64,000 bases of DNA from Micromonospora tarapacensis (lineage in GTDB: Bacteria > Actinomycetota > Actinomycetes > Mycobacteriales > Micromonosporaceae): the NCBI RefSeq assembly GCF_019697375.1, contig NZ_JAHCDI010000004.1:3459324-3523323 (forward strand), given 5' to 3'. Shown one piece after another: positions 41,794-51,435 of the stretch. The translations under genes and the position numbers were made by a program. The notes under the pieces were generated by a model. The model was given only the letters and a program-made list of their open reading frames with translations, was not told the DNA's origin and did no database searches. The first letter of the stretch is position 1, and every line of letters starts with the position of its first letter.

Positions 41794-43138
41794 TCAGGCG
41801 CTGAACCCGTCGGATGGGACCGGGCGGGCGGCCCGGGCGAGCGCGTCGGCCAGTGCCGGCAGGTCCGCCTCGTCCAGCGAACTGATGGTGATCCGCAGCG
41901 CGGGCGGGCCGGCGATGCGGTACAGGGCGCCGGGCGCGGCCAGCCAGCCGGCGTCCCGCAGCACGGTGCAGGCGACGGTCTCGTCGGTCACCGGCAGCCA
42001 GACGTTGATCCCGCTGCGACCGTGCGCCGGCAGGCCCCGGTCGGCCAGGGCGGCGACCAGCCCGGCTCGCCGCCGCTCGTAGCTGGCCGCCGCCCGGTCG
42101 ACGAGAGCTGTCACCGTCGGGTCGCGCCAGAGGGAGAGGACGAGCCGTTGCAGCACGGTAGAGACCCAGCCGGCACCGACCCGCGCCCGGCCGGCCACCC
42201 GGGCCACCGTGGTCTCGTCCCCGGCCAGCACGGCCAGGCGCAGGTCGGGGCCGAAGGGCTTGCTCACCGAGCGGAGGAAGGCCCAGTTGGCGGTGGCGCC
42301 GGCGAGCGGATGCAGCGGTACGCGGGCCAGTTCGGCGGCGTGGTCGTCCTCGATCAGCAACAGGTCGGCGCGACCGGCGAGCAGGGTGCGCAGGGCGCCG
42401 GCCCGGTCGGCGCGGACGGCGGCGCCGGTGGGGTTCTGCGCCCGGCTGGTCACGATCAGCGCCCGTGCCCCGGCCGCGAGGGCGGCGGCCACTCCCGCGA
42501 CGACCGGTCCGTCGTCGTCGACCGGCACACCGATCGGCCGCAGCCCGAGCGCGGCGAGCAGATCGAGCAGGGCGGCCCAGCCCGGATCCTCCACGGCGAC
42601 CGCGTCGCCGGGGCGGAGATGAGCGCCGAGCAGGCGCTCCATGCCGTCCAGCGCACCGCCGGTGAGGGTCACCTCGGCGGCGGGAATCCCGTCGGCGGCC
42701 AGGCGCGCCCGGGCGGCCTCGGCCAGCTCGGGCAGCACGGCGAGGTCCGGGTAGCCCACCTGGTCGCCGATGAGGTCGGCGAGGGCGGCGAGGTGCGGGC
42801 GCAGCGGCGGCAGCAGCCGTGGATCGGGTTCGCCCCGGGACAGGTCACGTATCCCGGGGCGGGTGGTGGGCGCAGCGCCGCGCGGCGGGCGGCGACCGGT
42901 GGCCGGGAGCGTATCCGGGTGCCGTGCCGACCGGCGGTGACCACGAGGCCACGGCGGCGCAGCTCGGCGTAGGCGCGGGAGACGGTGGCCGGGCTGACGG
43001 CCAGGTCGGCGGCGAGCGCGCGGACCGGGGCAGCGGGTCACCGGGGGCGAGGTCGGCGCGGCGGATGCCCGACTCGATGCTGGCCGAGATCTCGACGGCC
43101 GTCGCACCGGTCACCTGATAGCGTGCTGACACAAACAC
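41794..43138 (-). CDS. MocR-type GntR/aminotransferase-fusion transcriptional regulator (two frame breaks)
   Basis: The winged helix starts at GTG 43138 (MFVSARYQVTGATAVEIS ... APGDPLP). It continues in a second frame after 43027-43030 (ALAADLAVSPATVSRAYAEL), then in a third after 42856-42859 (GIRDLSRGEPDPRLLPPLRP). One base at each run gives 448 aa. The C-terminal class I aminotransferase-like domain keeps SRAQNPTGAAV and the PLP-Lys region RSVSKPFGPDLR. MocR proteins sense PLP and often control the divergent gene, here the FMN-barrel/GNAT fusion 28 nt away. Confidence 0.85.
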
Positions 43139-43142
43139 AGGA

Positions 43143-43156
43143 TTGTACTAGAACAA
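43143..43156. promoter_or_regulatory. Palindromic operator in the MocR/fusion intergenic gap
   Basis: TTGTACTAGAACAA is a 6-of-7-pair palindrome occupying half of the 28-nt gap between the two divergent start codons. It is AT-rich in a GC-rich genome and is the best candidate operator for the MocR regulator. Confidence 0.5.
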
Positions 43157-43166
43157 AGGTGGGAGC

Positions 43167-44411
43167 ATGTACGCGCAGACCGCCCGCACCACCGCCAGCC
43201 GCTCCCCGGACCGGATGAGCTACGACCGCGACGCCGCCCACGCCGTGATCGACGAGGCGTACCACTGCGTGTTGGGGTTCACCGTGGACGGCGAACCCCG
43301 GCTGCTGCCCACCCTGCACGTCCGCGTCGGCGACACGCTCTACCTGCACGGCTCGACCGGCAGCCGGCCGTTGCTGGCCGCCCGCGGCGGCGGCCTGCCG
43401 GTCTGCGTGGCGGTCACCCTGCTCGACGGGCTGGTCCTCGCCCGCTCGCAGTTCCACCACAGCGCCAACTACCGGTCGGTGATCGCGCACGGCACCGCTT
43501 ACCTGGTCACCGATCCGGGCGAGCGGGCCGCGGTGTTCACCGCCCTGGTGGAAAAGGTCGCCGCCGGTCGCGCGGCGGACAGCCGCCCGCCGGCCCGGCG
43601 GGAACTCGCCGCGACCGCCGTGCTGGCGCTGCCGCTGGTGGAGGTCTCGGTGCGCGCCCGCGGCGGCGGGGTGAACGACGAGCCAGCCGACCTCGACCTG
43701 CCGTACTGGGCCGGGGTGGTGCCGCTACGGTTGGCCGCCGGGCCGCCCGAGCCCGACGTCGGGGTGGCCACGCCGGTGCCGGCCTACCTGCGGCCGGCTC
43801 ACTCACCGTGGCACGAGCCGGTGGTGCTGCGCGGTGGGCAGGTGCTGCTGGAGCCGCTCGACCTGTCGCACGCCGACGAACTGTTCGCCGCCACCGCCGA
43901 CCCGGAGGTCTGGCGGCACCTCGGCGGACGCCAGCCGGCGGACGCCGCCCAACTGGCGGCTGTCATCCGGGCCTACCTGTCCGCGTGGCACCGGGGCGAG
44001 CAGGTGCCGTGGGTGCAGCGGTGCGCGGTCACCGGCGCGGTGCTCGGCACCACCTCGTACTACGAGATCGACCCCGAACGGCGGTCGGTGGCGATCGGGC
44101 ACACCTTCCTCGGCCGGCCGTGGTGGCGCACCGGGGTCAACACCGAGGCGAAGCTGCTGCTGCTCACCCGCGCCTTCGAGGAGTTGGGCGCGGTGCGGGT
44201 GGTCTGGCACACCGACATCCGCAACGAGCGCTCCCAGCGCGCCATCGAGCGGCTCGGCGCGCACCGGGAGGGGGTGCTGCGGATGCACCGGTTGCGCCCG
44301 GACGGCTCGTGGCGGGACACCGTGCAGTATTCGATGACCGTCGACGAGTGGCCGAACGCACAGGTCCGGCTGTGGGAAAGGCTTCGCGCGCCGGCCCCGG
44401 TGGACCGATGA
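43167..44411 (+). CDS. Fusion: FMN-binding split-barrel (pyridoxamine-phosphate-oxidase-like) plus GNAT N-acetyltransferase
   Basis: 414 aa. ATG with GGTGGGAG upstream. Residues about 15-150 form a Nim/PPOX-like flavin barrel (AYHCVLGFTVDGEPRLLPTL, YLHGSTGSRPLLAA, FHHSANYRSVIAHG). Residues about 215-405 form a RimJ/RimL-type GNAT domain (DLSHADELFAATADPEVWRH, GHTFLGRPWWRTGVNTEAK, WHTDIRNERSQRAIERLGA). The fusion suggests sequential reduction and acetylation of a small amine. Its stop overlaps the LysE-family exporter start (ATGA) and a MocR regulator is divergent, implying a detoxification or amino-compound module. Confidence 0.9.
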   Translation: MYAQTARTTASRSPDRMSYDRDAAHAVIDEAYHCVLGFTVDGEPRLLPTLHVRVGDTLYLHGSTGSRPLLAARGGGLPVCVAVTLLDGLVLARSQFHHSANYRSVIAHGTAYLVTDPGERAAVFTALVEKVAAGRAADSRPPARRELAATAVLALPLVEVSVRARGGGVNDEPADLDLPYWAGVVPLRLAAGPPEPDVGVATPVPAYLRPAHSPWHEPVVLRGGQVLLEPLDLSHADELFAATADPEVWRHLGGRQPADAAQLAAVIRAYLSAWHRGEQVPWVQRCAVTGAVLGTTSYYEIDPERRSVAIGHTFLGRPWWRTGVNTEAKLLLLTRAFEELGAVRVVWHTDIRNERSQRAIERLGAHREGVLRMHRLRPDGSWRDTVQYSMTVDEWPNAQVRLWERLRAPAPVDR

Positions 44412-45070
44412 TGTCGAGCGTGCTGGGGATCACCGACATCTGGACCTACGTGCTGGGCACCGTGGCCATCGTGCTGCTGCCCGGGCCCAACTCGCTGTTC
44501 GTCCTCTCCGCCGCCGCCCGACGGGGGGTGGGCGTCGGTTACCGGGCGGCGAGCGGGGTGTGGGTCGGCGACGCGGTGCTCATGTTCCTCTCCGCCGCCG
44601 GAGTGGCGTCGCTGCTCCAGGCGTACCCACCGGTCTTCCTAGTGATCAAGTACGCGGGCGCCGGGTACCTGGGCTACGTGGGGCTGACCATGCTGCGCGG
44701 GGCCTGGCGGCGCTGGCGGGACCGCAACGACCCGAGCACCCCGCGACTGATCGACGCGGCGGAGCCGGCGGCGGTGCGCAGCCCGTTCCGCAAGGCGCTG
44801 GTGGTCAGCCTGCTCAACCCGAAGGCGATCCTGTTCTTCGTCTCGTTCTTCATCCAGTTCGTCGACCCGACCTACCCCTGGCCGGCGCTGTCGTTCCTGC
44901 TGCTCGGGCTGATCGCGCAGGTGGCCAGCGTGCTCTACCTCACTGCGCTGATCTTCGCGGGCACGTTCCTGGCCGCCCAGTTCCGCCGGCGCCGCCGGCT
45001 GGCGGCCGGCGCGACCACCGCCGTCGGCGCGCTCTTCCTCGGCTTCGGCCTCAAGCTCGCCCAGGGGTGA
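44408..45070 (+). CDS. LysE/RhtB/LeuE family amino-acid exporter
   Basis: 220 aa, start ATG 44408 overlapping the upstream TGA. Six hydrophobic helices. The family motif is LLPGPNSLFVLSAAARRGVGVG in part, with GASGVWVGD-like RAASGVWVGDAVLMFLSAAG and the central SLLNPKAILFFVSFFIQFV. It exports amino acids or derivatives, closest in look to LeuE. Translational coupling suggests it exports the product or substrate of the fusion enzyme. Confidence 0.9.
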   Translation: MMSSVLGITDIWTYVLGTVAIVLLPGPNSLFVLSAAARRGVGVGYRAASGVWVGDAVLMFLSAAGVASLLQAYPPVFLVIKYAGAGYLGYVGLTMLRGAWRRWRDRNDPSTPRLIDAAEPAAVRSPFRKALVVSLLNPKAILFFVSFFIQFVDPTYPWPALSFLLLGLIAQVASVLYLTALIFAGTFLAAQFRRRRRLAAGATTAVGALFLGFGLKLAQG

Positions 45071-45088
45071 GATCGGCGGGCGGCCCGC

Positions 45089-46021
45089 TCAGGTGCCGTC
45101 GCCACCGCCACCGCCGCCACCGCCGACACCGGCGCCGCCCGCCGTGCCGCCCAGCCCGAAACCCGGCGGAACCGGCTCGTCGGGCCGCCGGCTGACGTGG
45201 GCCGACTCGCTGATGTTGGCCGACCAGTGCGCGTGGGCCGCGGCGGCGGCGTGCCGGTTGATCGTGTGGCGCAGCCAGCCGTTCACGGTGGCCGCCCAGT
45301 CCCGCTGGTCGGCACCCGCGTGCCAGACCCGGAACCGGCTGATGCTGGTGTGGGTGATCCCGGCCAGCGCCAACCGCCGGTCGCACCAGAGGATCACCTC
45401 GAGCCCCGCGGGGTTGGCCACGAAGATCACCTCCAGCTCGGTGATCGGCCCGGCGTAGAGCGGCCCCACCCAGAAACCCCACCGCTGGTGCACCGGCAGG
45501 GTCTGCTCCACCCCCGGCAGCCGGCCGTCCACCAGCCCCGACTGCCGGACGCGGAAACCGAGCGCGGCCAGCGCGGCCAGCACGTGCTGCTGGGTGGGCA
45601 GCGGGTGGACGAAGACCGGCACCATCGCGCCCTGGTCCACCGCGGGCTCGATCGCCACCTCCGTCCGCAGTCCCATCCGCAGGCTGAGCAACGGCACCCC
45701 GCCCAGCGTGGTCACCGGCGTCTCCCACGGCAACGGGAACTCGAAGGGAATCGACCGGGCCCGCCCGGCCCGCAGCACCAACGCGCCGGCCACCTGCGCC
45801 TGGTGGAACTGCACCAGCCCGCGGGGAGCCTCCGGATCGTCCGGCTCGACCGTGCTGACCAGGCCGAGCCGGACGTGGAAGACCGGCACGTCGACGGAGC
45901 CGGCGACGAGGTTGACCCGCCCCGGCAGCCGCAGGCCGGGGCGGGTGCTCGGGTTGGCCAGCACGGTCTGCACCGTCAGGCCCGTTCCGCCCGACTCCGG
46001 TGACACCCCCGTCAGCCGCAC
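45089..46021 (-). CDS. Spo0M-like sporulation-control protein
   Basis: 310 aa. GTG 46021 with AGGTAGGGCGG upstream. Arrestin-like Spo0M core: LTVQTVLANPSTRPGLRLPG, HVRLGLVSTVEPDD, FHQAQVAGALVLRAG and LPWETPVTTLGG. The usual MVFKK-type N-terminus is missing (about 10 residues). The C-terminus ends in a long Gly tract, seen in actinobacterial members. It may scaffold envelope or developmental processes. The substrate-binding residues are unknown. Confidence 0.85.
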   Translation of the reverse strand: MRLTGVSPESGGTGLTVQTVLANPSTRPGLRLPGRVNLVAGSVDVPVFHVRLGLVSTVEPDDPEAPRGLVQFHQAQVAGALVLRAGRARSIPFEFPLPWETPVTTLGGVPLLSLRMGLRTEVAIEPAVDQGAMVPVFVHPLPTQQHVLAALAALGFRVRQSGLVDGRLPGVEQTLPVHQRWGFWVGPLYAGPITELEVIFVANPAGLEVILWCDRRLALAGITHTSISRFRVWHAGADQRDWAATVNGWLRHTINRHAAAAAHAHWSANISESAHVSRRPDEPVPPGFGLGGTAGGAGVGGGGGGGGDGT

Positions 46022-46032
46022 TCGTGTCCGCC

Positions 46033-47099
46033 CTACCTGAGCCGGCGCACCGCGCGCGGAATCGGGTCGGTCTCGTCGTCGAACTCCCCGATGACCTCTT
46101 CGAGCAGGTCCTCCAGGGCGACGAAGCCGACGGGCCGGGCCGGGCCGCCACCGTTGCGGACCAGGGCGAGTTGGGACTGGCGGCCCCGCATCACGGCCAC
46201 GGCCTCGGTCACCGTGGCCGTGGCCGGCAGGGTGATCGCCTCGTTCAACATCTCCGCCGCGGTGGCATCGGGGCGGCTGGCGGTGGCCCGCACCGCCTCC
46301 CGTACGTGCACCAGGCCGCAGACGTCACCGGCGGCATCCAGCACCGCCAACCGGGAACGGCCGCTGTCCCGGCTGACCTGCTCGATGCGGTCCGCCGAAT
46401 CGGTGCGGCGCACCGTGACCATCCGCTCGAACGGCTCCATCACCTGGGCGACGGTGGTCTCCTGCAGTTCGAGCATGCTGGTGAGCAGCTCGTGCTGGGC
46501 GGCGCCGAGCAGCCCGTGCTCGCGGGACTGCTCCAGCAGCATCCGCAGCTCGTCGGGGCCGTGCACCTGGGCCAGCTGATCCTGCGGGTTGACCTTCACC
46601 AGCCGCAGCAGCGCGTTGGCCACCGCGTTGAGGGCCGACAGCACCGGCCGGGACACCCGGGCGAACGCCCGGAACGGCAGGGCCAGCAGCAGCGCGGAGC
46701 GCTCCGGGTGCGTGATCGCCCACGACTTGGGCGCCATCTCGCCGACCACCAGGTGCAGGAAGGTGACCAGGCTCAGCGCGAAGATCAGCGCGATTGCGTG
46801 GCTGGCGCCGTACGGCAGTCCGACGGCGTGCAGCACCGGGCTGAGCAGATGCTCGATCGCCGGCTCGGCCAGCGCACCGAGGCCCAGCGTGCACAGGGTG
46901 ATGCCGAGCTGCGCACCGGCCAGCATCAGGGACAGCTCGCGTACGCCGTCGAGCGCGGCGCGGGCGGCCCGCCCCCGCCGGCAGCCGCCTGTTCCAGCCG
47001 GTACCGCTTGCTCGCCACCAGGGCGAACTCGGCGGCGACGAAGAAGCCGTTGAGCGCCAGCAGGACCACGGAGGTCAGCAGCGCGAACCCGGCACTCAC
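46033..47099 (-). CDS. HlyC/CorC (CNNM)-family membrane protein with CBS domains (frame broken at 46972-46976)
   Basis: GTG 47099 overlaps the stop of the paralogous upstream gene. The first helix (FALLTSVVLLALNGFFVAAEF) is in one frame. After the C5 run 46972-46976 the frame changes to RELSLMLAGAQLGITLCTLG. One added base gives 355 aa. Domains: DUF21/CNNM transmembrane (1-190), then two CBS domains (about 215-330: VMEPFERMVTVRRTDSADR, LAVLDAAGDVCGLVHVREAV). The CorC_HlyC C-terminal domain is absent, as in short paralogues. Mg2+/Co2+ or general cation transport is the family role. Confidence 0.87.
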
Positions 47100-48448
47100 G
47101 CGGTCACCTCCGCGCGCCCGCCGGCCACCTGGAGGCGGACCGAGTCGGCGACGTGCCGGTCGACCGCGAGCACCTCGACCAGGGCACGCCCCGCGGTCTC
47201 GCCGTGGTCCCCGTCGGCCGGCAGGCTGATCTCCAGCCGGTCACCGACCTCCGGTACCCGGCCCAGTTCCCGCATGACCAGCCCGGAGAGGGTGTCGTAC
47301 TCGGGGTGTTCGGGCAGTGCGATGCCGGTGCTGTCGGCGACCTCGTCGATGCGCCAGCGTGCGGGAACCACCCACGACCCGTCGTCCTGCCGTGCCGGGG
47401 CCCGCTCCGGCGGATCGTCCTCGTCACGGATCGGGCCGACCAGTTCCTCGGCGATGTCCTCCAGCGTGATGACGCCGGCGAAGCCGCCGTACTCGTCGAC
47501 CACGCAGGCGAGCTGCCGATGCCCCGAGCGGAGCCGGTCCAGCACCGTGGGCAGTGGCAGCGTCTCGGGCACCAGCAGTGGCGCGCCGGCCACCGCACCG
47601 ACCTGGGTGGTGGCCCGCTCGGCCGGGGGCACCTGGAGCACGTCGGCGATGCCGACCACGCCGACCAGGTCGTCGACGCCCTCCGCACCCCGGACCGGGA
47701 AGCGGGAGCGGCCGGTGTCCAGCAGCTCGACGACCCGGCTGACCGGCTCGTCGGCCCGGACGGTGTGCACGTCGACCCGGGGCACCATCGCCTCGCCCGC
47801 GGTCAGCTGGCGGAAGTCGAGCCCGCGGTCCAGCAGTTCCGACATCTCGGCGTCGAGGTGGCCGCCCAGCCGGGACTCGGCGATGATCTGCTCCAGGTCC
47901 TCCGGGGTGGCGCCGCTGGGCAGTTCCTCGATCGGCTCGATGCCGATCCGGCGCAGCAGGCGTACCGCGGCCCGGTCGAACAGCTTGATCACCGGCCCGG
48001 CGACCGCCAGGTAGACCAGGGTGGACCGGGACAGCGCCCGGGTGACCGCCTCGGGGCGGGCGATGGCCAGGTTCTTCGGGGCCAGCTCACCCACCACCAT
48101 CTGCACGACGGTGGCGATGAACAGGGCGAGTGCGATCGACAGCGGCATGGTGACCCCGGCGGAGACGCCGGCCACGCCGAGCAGCTCGGCCAGGCCGGCG
48201 CCGAGGTAGGGCTCCGCGACGTAGCCGACCAGCAGGGCGGTGACGGTGATGCCGAGCTGGGCGCCGGAGAGCATGAACGACAGCCGGCCGCTGACCTCCA
48301 GGGCGCGGGCGGATGCCTGGTCGCCCTCGGCGGCGCGTTGCTTGAGCTTGCCCCGGTCGACCGCGACGTAGCCGAACTCCTGCGCGACGAAGTAGCCCGT
48401 CGCGACGGTCAAGAAAACGATCAGAAGAAGACCGACGAGGATCAACAC
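47096..48448 (-). CDS. HlyC/CorC (CNNM)-family membrane protein, full length
   Basis: 450 aa. GTG 48448. DUF21 transmembrane domain (ILVGLLLIVFLTVATGYFVA, LMLSGAQLGITVTALLVGYV in near form). CBS pair (VPRVDVHTVRADEPVSRVVEL, LACVVDEYGGFAGVITLEDI) and the CorC_HlyC C-terminal domain. Overlaps its shorter paralogue downstream by 4 nt, a tandem pair common in actinobacteria. Probably cation (Mg2+) efflux or regulation. Confidence 0.93.
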   Translation of the reverse strand: MLILVGLLLIVFLTVATGYFVAQEFGYVAVDRGKLKQRAAEGDQASARALEVSGRLSFMLSGAQLGITVTALLVGYVAEPYLGAGLAELLGVAGVSAGVTMPLSIALALFIATVVQMVVGELAPKNLAIARPEAVTRALSRSTLVYLAVAGPVIKLFDRAAVRLLRRIGIEPIEELPSGATPEDLEQIIAESRLGGHLDAEMSELLDRGLDFRQLTAGEAMVPRVDVHTVRADEPVSRVVELLDTGRSRFPVRGAEGVDDLVGVVGIADVLQVPPAERATTQVGAVAGAPLLVPETLPLPTVLDRLRSGHRQLACVVDEYGGFAGVITLEDIAEELVGPIRDEDDPPERAPARQDDGSWVVPARWRIDEVADSTGIALPEHPEYDTLSGLVMRELGRVPEVGDRLEISLPADGDHGETAGRALVEVLAVDRHVADSVRLQVAGGRAEVTA

Positions 48449-48635
48449 GGGAGGTTCAGGGCTCCCGGGGCCGTCGGTGCGTGGGTATGCCGGGGCTTAC
48501 CCGGCTGGCTACTGCTGCCCTCCTGGGCAGAAGAGTCGATCATGCCGTTATTCTACCGGCGTCGGTGGCCGGAGCAGGTAGCTGTGCGGACTCCGGCCGG
48601 CCGCGCCGGCCGGCTCACCGCCGGGCGGGCGGGCC

Positions 48636-49040
48636 TCAGCTCTCGGCCAGCTCGTCGACGTCGACCAGGTCCCGCTTCACCCGCCCGCTGCGGTACGCCG
48701 CCCGGCCGATCATCTGCGCGGCGACCGGAGCGGTGGCCAGCTGAAACACCCCGACAAGGACGACCATGCCCAGGTCGGCGGGGCTGCGCAGCCGCAGGCC
48801 CACCCCCAGCAGCAGGAGCAGCACGCCCAGCACCTGCGGCTTGGTTGCCGCGTGCATCCGGCTCAGCGTGTCCGGAAAGCGCAGCACCCCGATCGCGGCG
48901 GCCAGGCTCAGCAGCGCACCGGCGACCAGGCAGACGGCGGCCAGCCAGTCGGCGACGGCACCGGGCGACACGGTCACGCCCGGCCAGTCGCCCACGGCCA
49001 GCCGTTCGGCCAGACCCGACCGGCTGCCGGCCGGGGTCAC
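48636..49040 (-). CDS. mnhG: Na+/H+ antiporter subunit G
   Basis: 134 aa from GTG 49040, which overlaps the mnhF TGA. MnhG/PhaG family: three helices (LAAVCLVAGALLSLAAAIGVL, VLGVLLLLLGVGLRL and a third), with FPDTLSRMHAATKPQ. Last gene of the antiporter operon. Confidence 0.92.
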   Translation of the reverse strand: MTPAGSRSGLAERLAVGDWPGVTVSPGAVADWLAAVCLVAGALLSLAAAIGVLRFPDTLSRMHAATKPQVLGVLLLLLGVGLRLRSPADLGMVVLVGVFQLATAPVAAQMIGRAAYRSGRVKRDLVDVDELAES

Positions 49041-49300
49041 GGCCGGTCCCGCACGGCGAATCGGACCAGGGAGACCGAACCGACGAAGCCGAGCAGGGCG
49101 AGCACCACGAGCACCGGCAGCGTGGTGGCGTGCCGGTTGATCGCCGCCTCCGCGCCGACGGCGCCGACCATGGTGGCGAGCAGCATGTCGGCGGCGATCA
49201 CCCGGTCCAGCAGCGACGGGCCCCGGTAGAGCCGGACGAGGGCGAGCAGTGCGGCCACCGACAGCAGGCCGGTGAGGACGACGGCGACGACAGCGGTCAC
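49037..49300 (-). CDS. mnhF: Na+/H+ antiporter subunit F
   Basis: 87 aa. GTG 49300, overlapping the mnhE stop by 4 nt. Three short helices and the MnhF signature YRGPSLLDRVIAADML. It is a small structural subunit of the Mrp complex. Confidence 0.93.
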   Translation of the reverse strand: MTAVVAVVLTGLLSVAALLALVRLYRGPSLLDRVIAADMLLATMVGAVGAEAAINRHATTLPVLVVLALLGFVGSVSLVRFAVRDRP

Positions 49301-49905
49301 GAGAACTCCTTGTCAACTCGATCGGAACGGACCCGGCGCAGCTCGGCGTCCGAGCCGACCGCCGCGACGATCCGGCGCTCCACGGCCCGGATCCGGTCGC
49401 GGCTCGCGGCGAGGTCGGCCGGGCCGCGTACGTCGAGCACGTGCACGTAGAGGGTGCCGTGGTCCCGGTCCACCTCCACGATCAACGTGCCCGGCACCAG
49501 GGAGAGCACCTCGGCGGTGAGGGCCAGGTTGAGATCGGTGGGCACCCGCAGCCGCACCGCGATGATGGCCGAACGCGGGGTGAAGCCGGGCTGCACCGCG
49601 ATCCGGGCCACGTGTGCGCTGGCCCGGACCAGCTCGACGACGAACCACCCGCCGAACACCAGCACCCCGCGCAGCCTCAGCCGGCCGCAGAAGGTCACCG
49701 GCGGGAGCGGGAAGAACACCAGCACCGCGGCGGCCACCAGCAGGCCGCCCAGCAGGTTGCCCCAGCTGAAGTCCCCCCAGAGCAGGTTCCAGACCAGCAC
49801 CAGCCAGCCGTACGCGATCAGCTGGTCGCGCCGCCGGCCCGCCCGGCCCCCGGGCCCGCGGCCGGGTCCGGACGGTGCTGCCGCGCCGGTGCCGGGCGCG
49901 GTCAC
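49297..49905 (-). CDS. mnhE: Na+/H+ antiporter subunit E
   Basis: 202 aa from GTG 49905, overlapping the mnhD stop. A Gly/Arg-rich N-terminal extension of about 30 residues precedes hydrophobic segments (LIAYGWLVLVWNLLWG, GGLLVAAAVLVFFPL). The soluble MnhE domain follows (TDLNLALTAEVLSLVPGTLI, VHVLDVRGPADL). Confidence 0.92.
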   Translation of the reverse strand: MTAPGTGAAAPSGPGRGPGGRAGRRRDQLIAYGWLVLVWNLLWGDFSWGNLLGGLLVAAAVLVFFPLPPVTFCGRLRLRGVLVFGGWFVVELVRASAHVARIAVQPGFTPRSAIIAVRLRVPTDLNLALTAEVLSLVPGTLIVEVDRDHGTLYVHVLDVRGPADLAASRDRIRAVERRIVAAVGSDAELRRVRSDRVDKEFS

Positions 49906-51404
49906 GACGCCCCGCCGGGCAGGACGGCACGCACGTACGGGGTCCGCTCGATCAGGTCCGTCGCGGCGCCCGCGGTCACCTCGAACAGCGGGCCCGCCAC
50001 CACGGTCAGGCCGACGCCGAGGACGACCAGGGCCACCGTGGCGCCGACCATCAGCGCCGGAAGCGGTGCGCTCGGTGCGACGGTCTGGCAGGGCGACCGC
50101 CAGAAGGCGATGTTCCACACCCGGCTCGCCACGTAGAGGGTGAGCAGGCTGGTCGCGGTGCAGACGGCCACCAGCGTCCAGGGCAACGGGCCACCGGCGG
50201 CGACACCGGCCTGGAGCAGGCCGAGCTTGCCGAGGAAACCGGAGAACGGCGGGATGCCCGCGAGGTTCATCGCCGAGACGAAGAAGAGCACGCCGAGCAG
50301 TGGCGCCAGCCGGGCCAGCCCGCCGAGCCGGCGTAGGTCGGTGCTGCCGGCGCGCTGCTCGACCAGCCCGGCGATCAGGAACAGGGTGGTCTGGATGGTG
50401 ATGTGGTGCACCACGTAGAAGATCGCCCCGACCAGTCCGGCGACCGTGCTCAGCCCCACCCCGAAGATCATGTAGCCGATGTGGCTGACCAGCGTGAACG
50501 ACAGCAGCCGCTTCATGTCCGACTGGGCCACCGCGCCGAGGATGCCGACCACCATGGTCAGTGCGGCGGCCACCATCAGCAGCTCGCCGGCCTGCTGGCC
50601 GGGGAAGAGGAGGGTCTGCGTCCGGATGATCGCGTACACGCCGACCTTTGTGAGCAGGCCGGCGAAGACCGCGGTGACCGGTGCCGGCGCCGTCGGGTAG
50701 CTGTCGGGCAGCCAGGCCGACAGCGGGAAGACCGCCGCCTTGATGCCGAAGGCCACCAGCAGCATCAGCTGAAGGCTCAGCCGTACGCCGTCCGGCAGCG
50801 CGTCCAGCCGCGCGGTGAGCTGGGCCAGGTTGAGCGTGCCGGTGGCCGCGTAGATCAGGCCCACCGAGATCAGGAAGATCATCGAGGCCAGCACGTTGAC
50901 CACGACGTACGTGGAGCCGGTGCGGATGCGCGGTCCGGTGCTGTTGAGGGTGATCAGGACGAAGCTCGCGGCGAGCAGCATCTCGAAGCCGACGTAGAGG
51001 TTGAACAGGTCACCGGCCAGGAAGGCGTTGCACACGCCGGCGGTCAGCACCAGGTAGGTCGGGTGGAAGATGGACACCGGTGCGGTCTCGCCGATCTCCG
51101 CCTGGCCCTGCCCGATCGAGTAGAGCAGCACGCAGAGGGTCACCGCCGAGGAGACCACCAGCATCAGCGCGGCCAACTGGTCGGCGACCAGCACGATGCC
51201 GACCGGCGCCGGCCAGGCGCCGATCTGGACCACCAGCGGCCCGTGCCGGTACGCCTGCACCAGCAGCAGCACCGCCACCACCAGACTGGTGGTCAGGCAG
51301 CCCACGCTGACCGCCCGCTGCGGCCACGGCCGGTTGGCCAGCAGCAGCGTCAGCGCGGCGCCCAGCAGCGGCAGCACCACCGGCAGCGGCACGAGCGCGG
51401 TCAT
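49902..51404 (-). CDS. mnhD: Na+/H+ antiporter subunit D
   Basis: 500 aa, 14 helices, NuoM/NuoN-like proton-translocating fold. Signatures: LYVGFEMLLAASFVLI, AAVFPLSAWLPDSYPTAPAP, GVYAIIRTQTLLFPG and the helix-breaking SDMKRLLSFTLVSHIGYMIF. Conserved Lys and Glu for proton movement are present. Confidence 0.94.
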   Translation of the reverse strand: MTALVPLPVVLPLLGAALTLLLANRPWPQRAVSVGCLTTSLVVAVLLLVQAYRHGPLVVQIGAWPAPVGIVLVADQLAALMLVVSSAVTLCVLLYSIGQGQAEIGETAPVSIFHPTYLVLTAGVCNAFLAGDLFNLYVGFEMLLAASFVLITLNSTGPRIRTGSTYVVVNVLASMIFLISVGLIYAATGTLNLAQLTARLDALPDGVRLSLQLMLLVAFGIKAAVFPLSAWLPDSYPTAPAPVTAVFAGLLTKVGVYAIIRTQTLLFPGQQAGELLMVAAALTMVVGILGAVAQSDMKRLLSFTLVSHIGYMIFGVGLSTVAGLVGAIFYVVHHITIQTTLFLIAGLVEQRAGSTDLRRLGGLARLAPLLGVLFFVSAMNLAGIPPFSGFLGKLGLLQAGVAAGGPLPWTLVAVCTATSLLTLYVASRVWNIAFWRSPCQTVAPSAPLPALMVGATVALVVLGVGLTVVAGPLFEVTAGAATDLIERTPYVRAVLPGGAS

Positions 51405-51435
51405 CGCCGCCCCCGGCGGGTTCGCGCGTGCCGGC

